A DNA stretch of 64,000 nucleotides, taken from assembly GCA_003344405.1 (NCBI GenBank), contig NOWV01000014.1, positions 1-64,000 on the forward strand. The letters are read 5' to 3'. This stretch comes from Trichoplax sp. H2. Taxonomy: Eukaryota; Placozoa; Uniplacotomia; Trichoplacea. Each line of letters starts with the position of its first letter. Position 1 is the first letter of the stretch. This document shows positions 1-13,986 of the stretch, one piece after another. The notes under the pieces were generated by a model that worked only from the letters and a program-made list of their open reading frames with translations, did not search any database and was not told the DNA's origin. Made by a program: the position numbers and the translations under genes.

Positions 1-20
1 GTACTTGAAATTTATCGTAT

Positions 21-453
21 TGTCACGGTACGAACTACCGTGAAGAAATAGCTATCTAAATTTGGTTAATATAATATAGTGATATTATATTACAACTAGT
101 TACTTACTATAGGAATTACTCTAATTATAAATGTGTTACAGTAAATTTAATGCTGTGCTGTAATGTGCACTGAAATGATTCTGTGGATGGACATTTTGTA
201 GTCCGACTGTGAAAAACTAGCTATCTCTCCTAAGTATTTTTATAAGATGACTTGTGAATGTTAGCTGCTGTAGAAGGGTATATAAGCCCGTCAGATATTT
301 GAATAAAGCAGTTCTCAATTGTATAGTAGTTTTAACGTAGAATCAAAGGCGTCTAAATTCTTGTGAGGTAGTTAAGGGATACTGAATCTCGGAGACTATA
401 GTAATTTAGAGATTTATTTTACGTTATCCTTGTCACGAAGCTGGTTTGTGACA
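21..453 (+). mobile_element. Solo LTR of an LTR retrotransposon (LTR1)
   Basis: The 433-bp element starts TGTCACGGTA and ends TTTGTGACA, giving the TG...CA ends of an LTR. It is flanked by a perfect 5-bp target duplication CGTAT (16-20 and 454-458). Inside are a TATA-like TATATAAG (279-286) and AATAAA (302-307), the order expected for an LTR promoter and poly(A) signal. No internal coding region is seen, so it is a solo LTR. Both ends are palindromic: TCACGGTA/TACCGTGA with a 5-base loop on the left, and TGTCAC/GTGACA on the right. TG...CA ends with a 5-bp duplication fit Ty3/Gypsy-type elements; this family call is inference. Its promoter points rightwards, antisense to the Kelch gene it abuts. 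Confidence 0.85.
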
Positions 454-2220
454 CGTATAATAAATAATTTATTTAGACATTCGCAATTGTTAAATTGGTC
501 TACCCCTACGCGATATTTAGAACGAAGAATGGCACTAGCAGATACTTCAGTCCACTCATTTTGTATTGGGTTATACGTATGACAATGATGACGTCTATAC
601 GAATTCCAAATATAATTTAAACATCCGTTGTAAACTGTTAATACATGAGAGTCAGGATATTCTGAAAATGGTATGCTCCAATTTAATAATTCCCACGTAT
701 CAGTGCTAGGGTTATATCTTTCAAAGCTGTCAACTTTCCCTTTATCATTCTGGCCTCCGCCTACATAAATTAAATTATCTAAAACAGCAACCACGCTATC
801 ATTTCTGGCAACATTCATCGGAGAAACATAAACCCAGTGATCACTACCACTCTCCAGATAGGCTACCTCATTAGTCGCAGTTGATGAATTTTCGTGGCTA
901 CCGCCAATAATATATAAGCGATTATCACATAGACAAGGCGATAACAGTGCAATGGGTTTAGGAAGTGGCGCCAAATCCGCGTTACTCCATCGAACTTTGC
1001 AAGTATCGAAGGCTATGATACTACGCAATATATCTACATTATCTAGAAATAGAGTAATTCATTTTATTTTCTCTAAAGACATAAAATTGATAATCATGTT
1101 ATGTCAACGTAACATTAATATTTCAAAATAACGATTAATAGACGGTAAGTATTGCCCTTAAGCGAGAGAATAGCAGTTTAAAAATATGAATAGTTCCTGC
1201 ATTTTATTTACCTTTAGTAATTCCACCAAACACAAGGATTTTATGACCTATTGCTAAGGCGCCATAACTACTTCTATTTGGTGATTCTACGTTGAAATGA
1301 GTCTCTTTGTAATCAAATGAGTTATTTTGGGTTTTTAATTTAATATCTATAATGCAATCCTTTCCTGAACTAAACCTGGATATCCATACAGATTCTCCGT
1401 CTTTGGTATAGTTTCGAAATTGGCAACGACTAGAAAAATGTCTTTCAGGTGACGATAGAAATGATTTGGCTTCAAGCAGGAGCTGAAGACAGCGTGAAGA
1501 GTTAAATATTTTTGTCTTCGGCTCAAATTCAACTAAATCTTGCACTGATATAGTAGACAAACGAATATTTTCCAATAAGTCACGAAGTGTGTCTTCTCCA
1601 CAAATGGATTCGTTACAATTATACCAAGTGTCTAGTATGTGCAACAATTCTATTTCGTGGCTAATTCTTATATCATCTGATTGTAGGCATCTCTTTAATA
1701 CTGAGATTGGAATATGCCCAATGTCACTTTGCTTTATTCTGCCAAAGTTGAGTAACAAAAATTGAAAAATTTTTTCGCTCAAGTTCGTAAAAAGATACGT
1801 ATCAGCAAAGATAGATAAGTTTACAACATTTTCGGTATTAATACTCTCGGATAAAAATGAGTAACATTTGTCAACGACATCCATAATATTAAGCATGGAT
1901 GCAGTTATTGCCAATATCTGAACATTTTTCTCAGTGATCTTCAAATCTACTCCATAAAAATAGTGAATAATGTCAGCGAAAACATCCTCGTTCAGTTCTT
2001 TTAACTCGATGATATTTTGCTGAGATTCTGCCATTTCATTTACGAACATTGCTTGAAAGTAAGAGCTAAACGATGCTAGCACGAAGCGATGGCAATGAAA
2101 TTGAGCGTCATTGATCTTGATAATAACATCGGAAAAAATTTTATCTTGAAATAATTGAAAACTCGACTGGGGTAATCTTCCTTTGATAGTTAATTCCGGC
2201 ATGATTGATGTAGAGCTCAT
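414..2220 (-). CDS. BTB-BACK-Kelch protein 1 (two exons, C-terminus altered by LTR1)
   Basis: Exons 2220..1212 and 1042..414 are joined by a 169-bp phase-1 intron (donor GTAAAT, acceptor TTTCTAG), giving 545 residues. The BTB domain is at about 20-125 (FSDV at 29-32, then the HCHRFVLA motif), followed by BACK at about 130-270. A Kelch region starts near residue 320 with GHKILVFGG and continues with LYIIGG and LIYVGGG; about four blades are recognisable and the last is degenerate, fewer than the usual six. Family members are commonly substrate adaptors for CUL3 ubiquitin ligases, and Kelch blades choose the substrate; the substrate here is unknown. The ATG at 2220 precedes a normal BTB start; Met7 is an alternative. 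The last 12 codons and the stop lie inside LTR1. Removing the LTR and one target copy puts TAA directly after the same Arg, so the ancestral protein had 533 residues. Confidence 0.86.
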
Positions 2221-3995
2221 GCAATAATTATGATTATTATTTACTACTTTTGTTCGTCAGCTATGCCTAACGTACCTGGACCTAGCGATAGAACGAGAGA
2301 AATCCTTCTACCCGATGGTGATGCACCTTATATGAAAGTCCAGAAAGAACAGCACGGAATAGTATAAGCTAATTAGTAAAATATTTATCTTGAGTGTATC
2401 TGCTAGTACATTAGTGATACTTCCATAGTAATTCTTAGCAATAATACAGTTCTTGACTGATTAATAACAACCTGTCTCAACTGTATTATTAATAGGAGTT
2501 GCTAAAGGCAAAGTTAATCGTTTTGACCGGACGGATAGAAGTCGTTCTATTAAAGGTTATATGGCATCGGCATTCGTTAGTGTAAGTGTACGAATATATG
2601 TATTGTCTTAATGCATTAATTATATCTTAAGATTGATAAATGGATCAAATAAGCCAAAGTGCCATATCGGACTAATCGTGAATTACTTATGCTACTTTCC
2701 ACCTAAGTCAATTAAAATTCAACCATGACCGGTTATTATCCATAATAAATCTCAAGTACCAAAGATCAAGCTAAATACTGTTTAATAAAGTAATATTAGC
2801 AGCATGGATATATTCTTCTTGGAAATCAACTGCATTACAGTAAAAATCAGCGTTTAATAACAAAATAAATTTAATAACAAAATAAATTGACTACAATATT
2901 AGAGTAATTTATATTGTATTACGGTAGTTTTGTATATCTAAATCCGTTAATTAATTATCTTTCAATCATCGTCTGTAGAATGCTAGCATGATAACAACAG
3001 TTCGAAATATCAACCCATGCGAAAATATAGTCTCAAGAACAAATAAGCTTTACTAAACTGTAGCTAATTTAAGGTGTAATGTACCATAAAGTATCATTAA
3101 TTATCAGTAATATTTCGTATATTTATTGTGGACATAATATTAAAATCGGTTAATAAGAAGTGTGTGTGTTTAAGGAAATATCTTGACCTTATTTCGGCAC
3201 GTTTGGACCCAAGCGACCCAAGACTGCATAAAAAAATGCCATAACTATTTACATCGTTCGAATAAACTGATCTTCTAGTGCTTTTAATTATTTCGTAATG
3301 AACTGTAGAAAACAAATAATTACGCTAATAGAAGCTGTTCTAATTAATGTTGAAACCAACAATTCTTTTTGCGGGTGCTTGTAAATCAAAGTAGCTTACT
3401 TCTTTATTCATGATGCGTTCAATTGATTATTACGTAATGAGCTGTAGAAAATAATTAATTAGAAAAAAGGCAGAAATTACAACATTCGAAATACATGCAC
3501 ATTGTCATAAATTTCACTCCAGAAATCATTTACCCTTCCTCTTCTGTAATATTGTATTTAGATAGATTTTATCATTTTCTGAGGTTATGATTTTATTCTT
3601 TTACTCATGTATTTCATCCATGATCATTTCTCCATGGTTTTGATCTCAGTTCAATCAACAGGAATAAACAACGCCGAAATTTTATCAATGCAATTCGGTA
3701 ATATTATTTAATGCAATGATAAATATCTTTTGAATATCAATGTAGTGTATAAGCGATTTATGATATCAACGTTTATCGATTGATTTTTACACAGACTACC
3801 ATGGGTACTGCATACAGATTTATCTTGATTCTTAAAATATCAGTAATCTATTATCGTGCGAGAGTAATTGTCTCAAGGATGAATAGAACATCGTTTAAGA
3901 AGAACCTAATTTAAAGTTTAACGTAATAATATCTGCCTTTAAAATTAAATGAACTTAAAATAGGTACAATATACGCTACAGAGTTTATCATAAGT
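2221..3995. other. Intergenic, upstream of Kelch 1
   Basis: No gene is recognised. The only structure seen is a diverged direct repeat, about 3279-3330 and 3417-3468, sharing a TAATGARCTGTAGAAAA core. The short ORF at 3097-3315 (-) has no domain and no coding-like composition. Confidence 0.5.
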
Positions 3996-4320
3996 TTACT
4001 TTAAATTCATTGGTTTAATTTCGAAAACGACAACGACTAGAAAATGCTTTTCAGGTAATGAAGCAAAAGATATAGCTTCTTGCACGTACTGAGCACAAGG
4101 AGAAATATTAAAAAGTTTAGTCTTAGACTTATGTGCAGTTAGTTCCAGCACTGGCATAATAGACAAACGAATATTTTTCAGCAGATCTTCAACTGTGTCA
4201 TCTGTGCAAGTGGATTCATTATAATTATACCAAATATCTAGTATATGCAACGATTCTATTTCGTGATTAATGTTTAAATCATCTGATTGTAGACATTTCT
4301 TTAGTACTGAAAATGGAATT
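3996..4320 (-). pseudogene. BACK-domain fragment of a third Kelch-family gene
   Basis: Read on the minus strand, this stretch encodes a piece clearly related to the BACK region of Kelch protein 1, for example LQSDD, HEIESLHILD, WYNYNES, LLKNIRLS and LPEKHF. A TGA stop lies immediately before the homologous part at about 4318. Near 4041-4044 a run of four A replaces the five A of the intact paralogue, a one-base deletion that shifts the frame after KHF. In the restored frame a TAA follows within about ten codons. No BTB or Kelch portion was found beside it. It is a decayed partial duplicate, closer to Kelch 1 than to Kelch 2. Confidence 0.8.
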
Positions 4321-7120
4321 CACTGCACTGAATACAAGAATGTTAAACGAGGTGTATAAATTGATGTTTGTAATCATAGCTCGATCAATAATGTCTAATG
4401 TCATTATTTCAGGACTTGATCTTTGAAGTTGCAATTGATATAAACCGAAAATTAGCAAGTTTATTCATAATAATTATAATAAAATTTAACAAGACCTATG
4501 TAACATTACACGAGAGCGATCATGGTATTGCCTGATCATTGTAGTCATCTCTAAAATGGAACTTTTAGGCAGAAATAAATAATTCCTTTCTAATCGATAT
4601 AATTGAAATACTACAGTAGTATGTGATTTTGAAATTACTTTGATGATAGTACGACTGTATCATGCTGTTCATTTATGTAGAGTAAAAAGCATCAACTAAA
4701 CTGTCATTATAAAAAACTATTAAAACAGTATACAGTATTTCAGTCTACTGTACTGCTATTATGAGAAAGTGCTATAGAACGATGAGAAATTGTTCAGTAT
4801 ACGAACAGTAGGTATAGATATCGATAGCTCAATGATGCACAGTGGTCGACCTATACACATATAGTAGGATTAACTAAATACCGTAGTATGAAAGTGTAAT
4901 AATTTAGCTTTATTTTGCTAAGATACACTAAGGTTGGTGACACTTTGAACCAAGATAGAGTTAGGTTCTAATTGTTGATTATATCTGTTTTAGGGTACCA
5001 TTATGCCACTAATCGTCGACATTATACAGTCTCAATTAAGGCATAGTCATAAATATGTCAAATCGTTCTTATTATTAAAGTATTATGAAGTACATATCCC
5101 AATTGGCATCATCAGTATCGAAAGAAGATAAAATAATAAAGGTTCATATACATAAGGCTTTAAAATTATTATCCACAGACGCTACAGCTAAAACTAGTAA
5201 AGGATTATTTTAGCAATCTACAATAAGTAAACTATGGTCCAATATTTTGTACTCCTACATTGCTATCTTTATAACGCAATTTAAAACTTGTTAAAGAAAA
5301 TATGCAGCTATGTCACAAAACAGCTTTGCAACAAGATAACGCAATATACGATCAATAAGTCAATTCCTTGAACCACGTATCAAGGAACGATATCTGCACT
5401 ATCACAAACACTTTTGCTCTACTAGCAGACTACACAAAGACTTAAACGCCTCGTATTTTACGTTAAACACTAAGTTGGACAATTCTTCTTTATTTCACGA
5501 TATACTGCATTTATATACTATTCCTCAATAGTTCATGAGTCATAGTTAATACAATTAACATTAGAATCATTTACTGAATTAGATATTAATTTTAGCTACT
5601 GCTCCCTTAATGCAGACAACAGTATTTATGAACATAGACATATAATGACTAATACAGAATAGTCAGATTACGATATGTCCTATCACGGAACATTTCCATG
5701 ATAATTTACAGTCTACCATAAGTAAATTACAATCACAATGATTCGAACTGTAAGCAGATGATTTGCATTCCCTATTATAACTATTAATTTCAGTATGTGT
5801 ATAAGTGTCACTGTCATAAAAAGTCAGTGCTATATTAAAATACAGTATATCCAAATTAGAAGTTAACTAAATAAGGATAGTCTAACAGAATTATCCTAAC
5901 ATAGTTATTTCTACTGTAATACAGTATTTAACACTGTAACAAGCTAATACTAAAGATTAGTGCCTAAATTTTGAATTGCAAATCTAGGTGGACCATTCTC
6001 GTATTTCATTACTATTATATGGATTGGTTTTAGAGATCGTAGATATGAAGATTAGCTTCATGCAAATATTACTCGTATCTTTACAAATATCTTTATTAAG
6101 TAAAATAAAATCGGTCTTGCATGGTAGAATATCTTTGGTGGATCTTAAGTAGAGACTCTGCTAATACATCAATTACAAGACACTAGCGCTCTAAGATAGA
6201 ATATATATTTGTTATTAGAGTATGATTATTATTACTGAGCAAGGACCTGAAGTCACACCGTATGCAATCAAATACAAAGACTGGCAGAATATTATGTACA
6301 GTTATTAATAATAACAGTTTAAAGTTGTGAATGAATTACTAAGTTGTAGTTGACTCATGTTTAATAATGTAGTATGCCATCGTTTTCTTCAAGATATTAT
6401 GAAACGACGGCGAATTTTTTAAAGCATTTCGGTTATATATCTTCGGATAGATATAACATGCGACGTATTTACGTCCGTTATAATATACCACTTCATTTTT
6501 GTTCAATGCTAAAGAAATTGGTATCGATTACGTAATATAGAATATGTATTATTTTTGCTTAAATAAGTAATAGAAGTTTAATTGCTTAAATCTATGATAT
6601 ATAGCTCTTAAAGTAAATTAGCATCAAGAAAATAAAAATATATTAATAATGTTGATAAAATACTACAATCAATAAACCTATAGAGGATGATTTTTACCAT
6701 GATACGAGTTCTATTATGCAGTGATAAAATATAAATTATCTTAATGGAAAGCGCTAAGGATGCTAAGACTGTAATAACAAAGCTCAGTAGCATGATTGTA
6801 GAATAATGGAGCTGATTATGCTATGGTTAAAATAAATACAGCTTTTATATGTTCTATTTTAGTTTATCTTCTGACGTTACGTTATTTTTAATGCTTCTGC
6901 TAATGATCCTAAAAATGATTTCTCCTTGTATTAACCTTTAGAATATTCTTCCATATTCCTTCCTACGTTATAGCATCTTCCAGAGTTATTTTGCCACTTA
7001 ATGCAATTTTGTGATCTCTCTTGTCCTATTTATAGCTATCTGCAGCTAATAGATAGAGTGACATTATCACGAAGACCTATAGCTTCCTCTATAGCGATAG
7101 CTAATCCAGTAACTGATATT
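4321..7120. other. Intergenic between Kelch pseudogene and Kelch 2
   Basis: AT-rich DNA with scattered TACTGTA/TACAGTA words and short ORFs (5663-5854 and 6608-6793, minus) that lack family features. I see no gene or strong repeat. Confidence 0.45.
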
Positions 7121-8930
7121 TCAACATGGTGGTAACTGAAATGTCCTAACATCATCATTAGTGGAGCGTATGCAACCGCCCGAAACCCAACAATCGAACA
7201 AATTGCCGGTAAATGTTAAGTCAAATCGAACCTTCTCCCATGTATCTTCATCAGCGTTGTAGCGCTCACAGCAATTACCACGCTCATTATATCCGTACAA
7301 ATAGATATACCCCTTGAAGATAATTAATCGATTTGTCTGATAATATTCGTTTGTATTAGCAACTGATGTCCACTCGTCATTTCTTGGATCATACCTCTCA
7401 GCGGTTTTTAGCTTAATACCAGATTGATCTTTACCTCCCACAACGTAAATAAAATTACCCAAGGCAATCATTTCGCAATGGCATCTTGATGTTATCATGG
7501 GTGCTGCAGATAACCACTGATTGGATTTGCAATACCAATATGCAACCTGATTTGTAGCTGCCTTGCCTCCGTTTTCGGTGCTAATTTCGCCACCGGCAAT
7601 GTACAATCTGTCATCATATTGGCAAATACTTAACGCTGCAATTGGCTGTGGAAGATCAGGTATATTTGATTTGCTCCAACATTTCTTATAGCAATCGAAA
7701 CAAATTGTACTGGACAAGGCTTCCCGGGTAAAACCTAATGAAGATAAAGGGTAAGGTATATGATCAGAAAGATACCAGTGACATGGTAAGGCAAAGACTA
7801 TGCCAATAGTTATGAATTTTTGCTAATGTAATCCCAACTTATAAATTGGATATCTTAGTTAAAATTGTTTTTTAAGCTAATGTGATCCCTATTAGTAAAT
7901 TGGATTTCTTTGTCAAAATTACATTTTAAGCTAGTGAATTTGAAATCTTACTTGATCCATAACCTCCGACCGCATAGATCTTATGGCCTATCGCGATAGC
8001 TGCATAACTACTACGACGGGAAGCTTGAATTGCACCTCCAGCATCATGATTATAATAACTATCTAACTTAACCGAGATGGCTCTTGTTCCTCCACCACCA
8101 ATGGCAGCACAAATATTGCTATCCGCACATTGGCGTACTTTGGTTCGTGATGAGAAAAATCGCTCGGGTAAATAATGGAAATTTTTCGCTTCCAGAAGCA
8201 TTTGAAAACAGGGTAGACTTTCTTTTAACAATGTTTCTTTCTCTTCGAAATCAATTAATTGCTCGACTGGGATCATTGCTAGGCGTACATGGCTAAGCAA
8301 ATCAACCAGATGATCTTTCCTAATGGATGGATCCAGTTCGACCCATTTCTTCAATGTATTCAGTACTGTCAGTTCATTTTTAACAGCTAATCGTTCTGAA
8401 GGTAAAATTTTATTAAGCAAAGGGTAAGGTATCTCATAAAAGGTATCATAGCCGGTGCATTTCTCAAAATAGTCCAAAATGTAATTATTTGCAATTTGGG
8501 TTAATGGATTAAAGTTATAAAGCTCAGCAAAGATTAATATTTGCACGCAATTGGTGTAGCTTAAACTATCGGCCAGGAATGTACAGCAGTAATCGACGAT
8601 TTCGGATACGTTGAACATAGATGATGTGATGGCGATATTTTGTACGTTTTCACTAGTAATTTTTAGACTTCCACCGTAGAAATAATCGATAATGCTAGTC
8701 ATGGTTTTACCATCAACATGTCTTAGCTCAATCTTGCGTTGTTGTGATTCTGCCATGCCATTTGTAAACATAGCACGAAAGTAATCGCTAAAAGCAGCCA
8801 GGATGAATCGATGGCAATGCAATACGGTATCATTAGTGTGGATTGTAACATCAGAGAAGGTGCCTTCTGCGTATAATTCCAAAAAGGCTGAAGGAATTTT
8901 AGCTTGAATGATTACTTCACCGTCTTCCAT
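7121..8930 (-). CDS. BTB-BACK-Kelch protein 2 (two exons)
   Basis: Exons 8930..7952 and 7734..7121 flank a 217-bp phase-1 intron (donor GTAAGA, acceptor TCTTCATTAG after a pyrimidine tract), giving 530 residues. The BTB domain is at about 15-120 (TFSDVTIH, then HCHRFILAAF), BACK follows to about 265, and a Kelch region starts at GHKIYAVGGYG with LYIAGG, FIYVVGG, AERYDPRNDEW and CCERYNADEDTW blades. The intron falls at the same place and phase as in Kelch 1, just after the first GG of the Kelch region, so the two are tandem duplicates. Role by family: CUL3 adaptor or cytoskeleton-associated Kelch protein; target unknown. The ATG at 8930 is the first in frame before the BTB domain. The C-terminus is natural, unlike that of Kelch 1. 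Confidence 0.88.
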
Positions 8931-11900
8931 GGCGTCAGAATTGGTTCCAATTTGGATGAGAGTAATCGATTCTCGATGTACAGTATATCGACGACTTCCA
9001 GACTATATCTATTTGCAAACAAAATTGAATGCATAATTATTGATTTTATTAGATGGAAAGCGAAATGATGAGATAATACTAGGGGTAATTAGTTTAATAA
9101 ATGATCGAGAAGCAAAATCATTCCGGTAAACGAGCTCGTATTATATTGGTACCTTGCTCGCATAAATATCTCTACTTACAGTCTTTCTCGCATGTCTATA
9201 TTAGCTATTCTGTTCAATAATGTATCCTATCGTTGTCAACCCAGCTTTTAAGGTAAAATTAAAGTTATCTATCTTATATTGAACTTATCCTCTTCAATAT
9301 TTACAGCACCCCGAGTTACCTGAAAGCCATAATCACAGGATTACAGTACACAATGAAATCTAAACCCAGCAAATACTAAGTTACCAGCATGTTTTCCATC
9401 GAAAGCAGGGAACTTTCGTATAAAATGTCACTTGTGACAGTTATTTAATATCTTTATCATTTACAATCATTTATTTTAAGTATTAGGTTTATACCATACT
9501 ATACTACTTTCTATAAGCGTACTCTTCAATTCTAATTCATTTTAACAAGTGCAAATACAGTAATAGTATTTTATTTTGTATTTTAATTGCTGCTATTAGT
9601 ATTATGTGCCCAAATTGTCTTTACGATATTATGTAATGCTTATACTCGTATCAAGATATCCGGCTGTCTGGTAGAATAAATCAAAGTTAAGAGACTTGCG
9701 AAAATTATTTAATAATAGTGTGTTTTGTAGATACTATTTATGTTGATAACTAAGATTACGCCCAAATTTAATATCTTGTATTTTCGTAACGTAGACGAAA
9801 ATAGCAGAAAAGATTAATCTAATACCTACTAACCACAATTATTTACTGACAAATTGCGTTATCAAAGGGTCGAGCGTATGACTCATTTAAATCTAGCACT
9901 CTAGACTTGTTTCTAAGGAGACATACCACCACATCGTTAAACCTATGGCGTAATATAGCTAGCGATTTATAGAAGAGAGGATATAACGGACCATTACAGT
10001 TATTGAAAATATGAGCGGTATCTGAAAGCTATTTCATGATATAAGAATATGAAGTTTTAAGGTATGTAATACATAAATCAATCATAGAAGCGTTCAGATT
10101 ACAAAAGCGATTGATAAATGTCTATTTTCTGCGTAGCATTGTAGAATCAGGCTGTGTTGAAGATGCTGTAACTAAAATTTAGTTTACCCAGCTTGGTAAA
10201 TTTTGTACGATTAATAGCTTGTGATAAGTATCTCTGTCGCTATATCGAATATTTTGCTTTAGATAGACCAGATAATGAAGTGATTTTATACTTGTCTACG
10301 GTTTGATAGCGTAAACCCTTAATGAAACCTTAAATGCAGCACAAACTGTTTAATCGTAGCTGACTGCTTTAAGTCATGTGAATGTTACAATGTGACATTA
10401 CAATTAAATAAAGAATTTAAAGTATTTTTTCTGGTTTAAACCGTCTGTTTGACTCTTAAGATATTAGTAATACTAGGGCAAAAAAATATTAGAATTAGCA
10501 ACGATAAATTGTCCATAATAAAGCAAAAGGGCCTTTTTAAAAGATATCGTTCATATAAACTTTAAATCGTAGCCTGTTGGTAATTACATTCAAGGTGTGG
10601 ATTAATAGCAACATTAAACCTAAGTTTTAAGAATGTTACGATGCCAGCAATTTGATTACGTTCTAAGAATAAAGCTAGGGAGCAAGTCTAAATTAAATTT
10701 ATAATACACTAGACTATCTTGATGATCATGGGACGGCAACAAAATGTATATTATCCCCAAGGATATATATAACATAAGGTATAATTATTCTAAGATTTTG
10801 TTCGTCGTCGCTATTGTAATCAGACTGCAAAATTCTTACTTTGTTGTGTCCCAACGTAATATTAAATTTATTCGACAACAGATATTTGTAAATCTAACCT
10901 CTTACTTGCATCTAATTACATTTTACTTTAATATTTAATTTAATAGACGTCACAACGTTATAAATTAATTAGTAAAAGTTTGCTATCGTTATGATTATAA
11001 TAATTTAGAAGGATAAGAACAGATATACTATTAGACATACCTTGGACGAAACGGAGATAAAATTGTAAGCTATGATGATATTTGAGATCGACGAATTTGA
11101 ATACTGAGTTGTTGACTATTTAATAATTACGATATATACTCTATCCTAGCTACGAATGATGTAAAAAATAAAAATTAATCTCTAATGATTAAACAACAAG
11201 AAAAGCTTACTGATTATGATTCGTAATCTAATGTAACAATAAAATCAATACAATTTATTGGCTACTATTTCTGAATGAAGGAATTGTTTCCATCAATTTT
11301 AATTGATCGTTATTATTCTCTTTTTCTTATTCATTGTTTTCATCATTTATTAATTAGATTGCTTTGAAAGCAATTCTGATTTTGCTTTATTTTATCATCA
11401 TTATTTTACAATACTATATAATATATAATGTTTCTATCAATAGTGAGCGTAGATAGATTGCAAGTTTTACCAATCCAATTTAGCACTGCCCTGTCTGTCT
11501 TTGATAGCAGTATAATATAGCAGTGTTAGACTAGTTTCACTCATAAATATGATTTTCATCTTTTATGATGATATCTAATATCGATAATTTAGATGTTACA
11601 TACTTATAATTTTAGGAGGTGTATTTTATTTTAACTTCATGCAATTATTATGATTTTATTCATATCTTTCTATTTATAAGATTGATCATGCTTGTATCAA
11701 ATTAAAGTAGTAAAATGGATAGAATAGAAAGACCTGCATCATTAATCGTCAATAAGAACTTTCTAAACAAGAATTGAAAGAGTGGAATGTCTACGTGGAA
11801 CAGGCAGTTAAAAATGAAGCCACTTTATTGATAAACATATTTGTCGTTATTCTACTTAAGTATGTGATTTCACAGGCTATAACAGTAATAACAAGATTTT

Positions 11901-13986
11901 GTCTCTAAGGCACTTATTGAATCATGAATGTCTAAAAACAAGTTATCACCTTCATCTGAACAAAGAATTTGAAATATCGAACGTGACTTATTGTAGTGAA
12001 TGATCGATTACTAAATAGTATTTGACTGTAATTAATCATTTTTTTTATGTACGAGTATATTTTTTCTCTAGTATTCTGTCAAATTTACAATAACATGACT
12101 ACAAGTACATTCAGATATTAAAAAGGAAATAAGTGTGTATTAAGAGGATCAATGAAATATGATTAAGTGATCGAAATATAACATAAAATTCCCTTAAAAT
12201 TTTGCGATTCCATGAAATTCTTTCATCAGAAGTTGGTTTATTTATATTCAATTTGTGAAGACTGAAATTAGTGCAACATTACTGCTATTCCACAAAGAAT
12301 TTACTAACAGTTATAAAGTTGATCATACTGAGACTATTTCATTTCAATTAATGCTGAATACAGTTAAAATCATATATACCAGTAGTACATGCTATTATTC
12401 CATAAAAATTTAATATCGAATATTATTTATTAATTCGAATAATATTGTTATCAAATCACGCTATGAGTTATAGTAAAATAGTCCTAACTATGTAATATAT
12501 GCAAATATATTTAATATATTTAATGTACAGCGGGGTATGCGGATTCGGCAGGTTAATACTTAAAAATGTCGCCGCAAGACAATAACCGTGATAGACTTGA
12601 AGTATTTCATAACTAAAGTGGTATCGTACATAAAATGAAATGAATTTTAATGAGATATCCGAAAATTAAATCTTTAGTCTGTACCAATATAAAACGCCAG
12701 CAGAAGTTTCTTTCAATGACAGATGCTATGTGCAAGTTGCTAGTAAGACAGCGACACAACCCTGTACTCACCTTTAGCTGTTGCGAATCCATTTAACCAG
12801 TTAATTCCTACTTATCTATTATAAATGAATAGCCTAAACCGTTTCCTGTATTGCAAACATATACAAATCTATCTAAGACGGTGTCACTTTTATTAAAGTA
12901 TTATTTATTTCGCAAGCATAAGTTCACATATCATCAAAGCCTACTTGCACACTAAAATGCTATATCGTACATAACAAACTGGATTGCTATAAAATCACCA
13001 AAGAATTTACAACTTCTCTTTACAAAGTTATTACAACTAATATAGTTGCAGTAACAAAGACTATGAGCAGCGCTAAAACAAAGTGTCAGTACGAATTATA
13101 GAGGTTACTACAAATTTTACTTTTATGGATATGATCAGCCAATAATTTAATTTATACTTTTACGATTATAATTTCAGATTTCAGACGGCAGTCTTGACAT
13201 TTTAATCTCTAAATAGTAATTATTATTACAATCTTATGGCTTGTTTATACTATAATAAAACGATCTAATTACGAACTATTGCAACTTCAGAGTTATTAAG
13301 AGTTTCCTCGTGCAAACGATGTAGTTTATTAGATACAATCAAGATTCCTTGGCTAAATAATAATAGTAGAATCAACTTTAATGTGCCAACGGCCACTTAA
13401 GTATACAAGATAACAGTAAAATGTGGATATAATATTTATTTTGAATGTGTATTTTAATAAATGCTGTTGACTTTAAAAATTTATTTGTCTTACGCATATT
13501 TTAAGTTATTCGAGATACTCAAAAGTTTTCTGGAAAAAAATACTTGTTGCAGTGGAGATAATAAGGTGTTACCCCAAATATCAATTCATATCAGATATAC
13601 GAATATTTTCAAGATTAGCACAGTTGGTAGCATAACTCAACCGCAATGTGCTATAATAAACCATCATAGGTTGATAATAAAGTAACGCACAATTGGTGAA
13701 AGCAGAGTGTCTGAAATCCCTTAGTATTGATTCATATCAAAAGCTGTGTAAAGTTCGTAATGATTCTAGTATATGCATAAGATATACTTTGTTCACGATC
13801 TATAAGAAAGTAAATTTATATACAGTACTGGTATGATTTCAATGTTTAAAATCTCAGGAAATTAGAGGACTAGCAGTAATATCACAATTCACTTTGGATT
13901 AGTACAAAGTCTTTGATTATAATCAGAGCAATCGCTCACAATCCAAATGGCAATCAACATTATCACGTCCCATTTATAGTTTGCAT
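8931..13986. other. Five-kilobase intergenic stretch
   Basis: No gene is recognised. ORFs at 10744-10938 and 13461-13685 (+) are short, rich in Ile, Tyr and Asn codons as expected from AT-rich noncoding DNA, and have no splice or domain support. Small unrecognised exons cannot be excluded by eye. Confidence 0.45.

Noticed and set aside
21-453. Element read as a DNA transposon with inverted TGTCAC ends
   Set aside because: TG...CA ends, 5-bp duplication and TATA then AATAAA in one orientation fit an LTR better; the inversion is only a short terminal palindrome.
5730-5760. GATTCGAACT resembling a tRNA T-loop
   Set aside because: Flanking bases do not pair into a T stem and no cloverleaf could be drawn.
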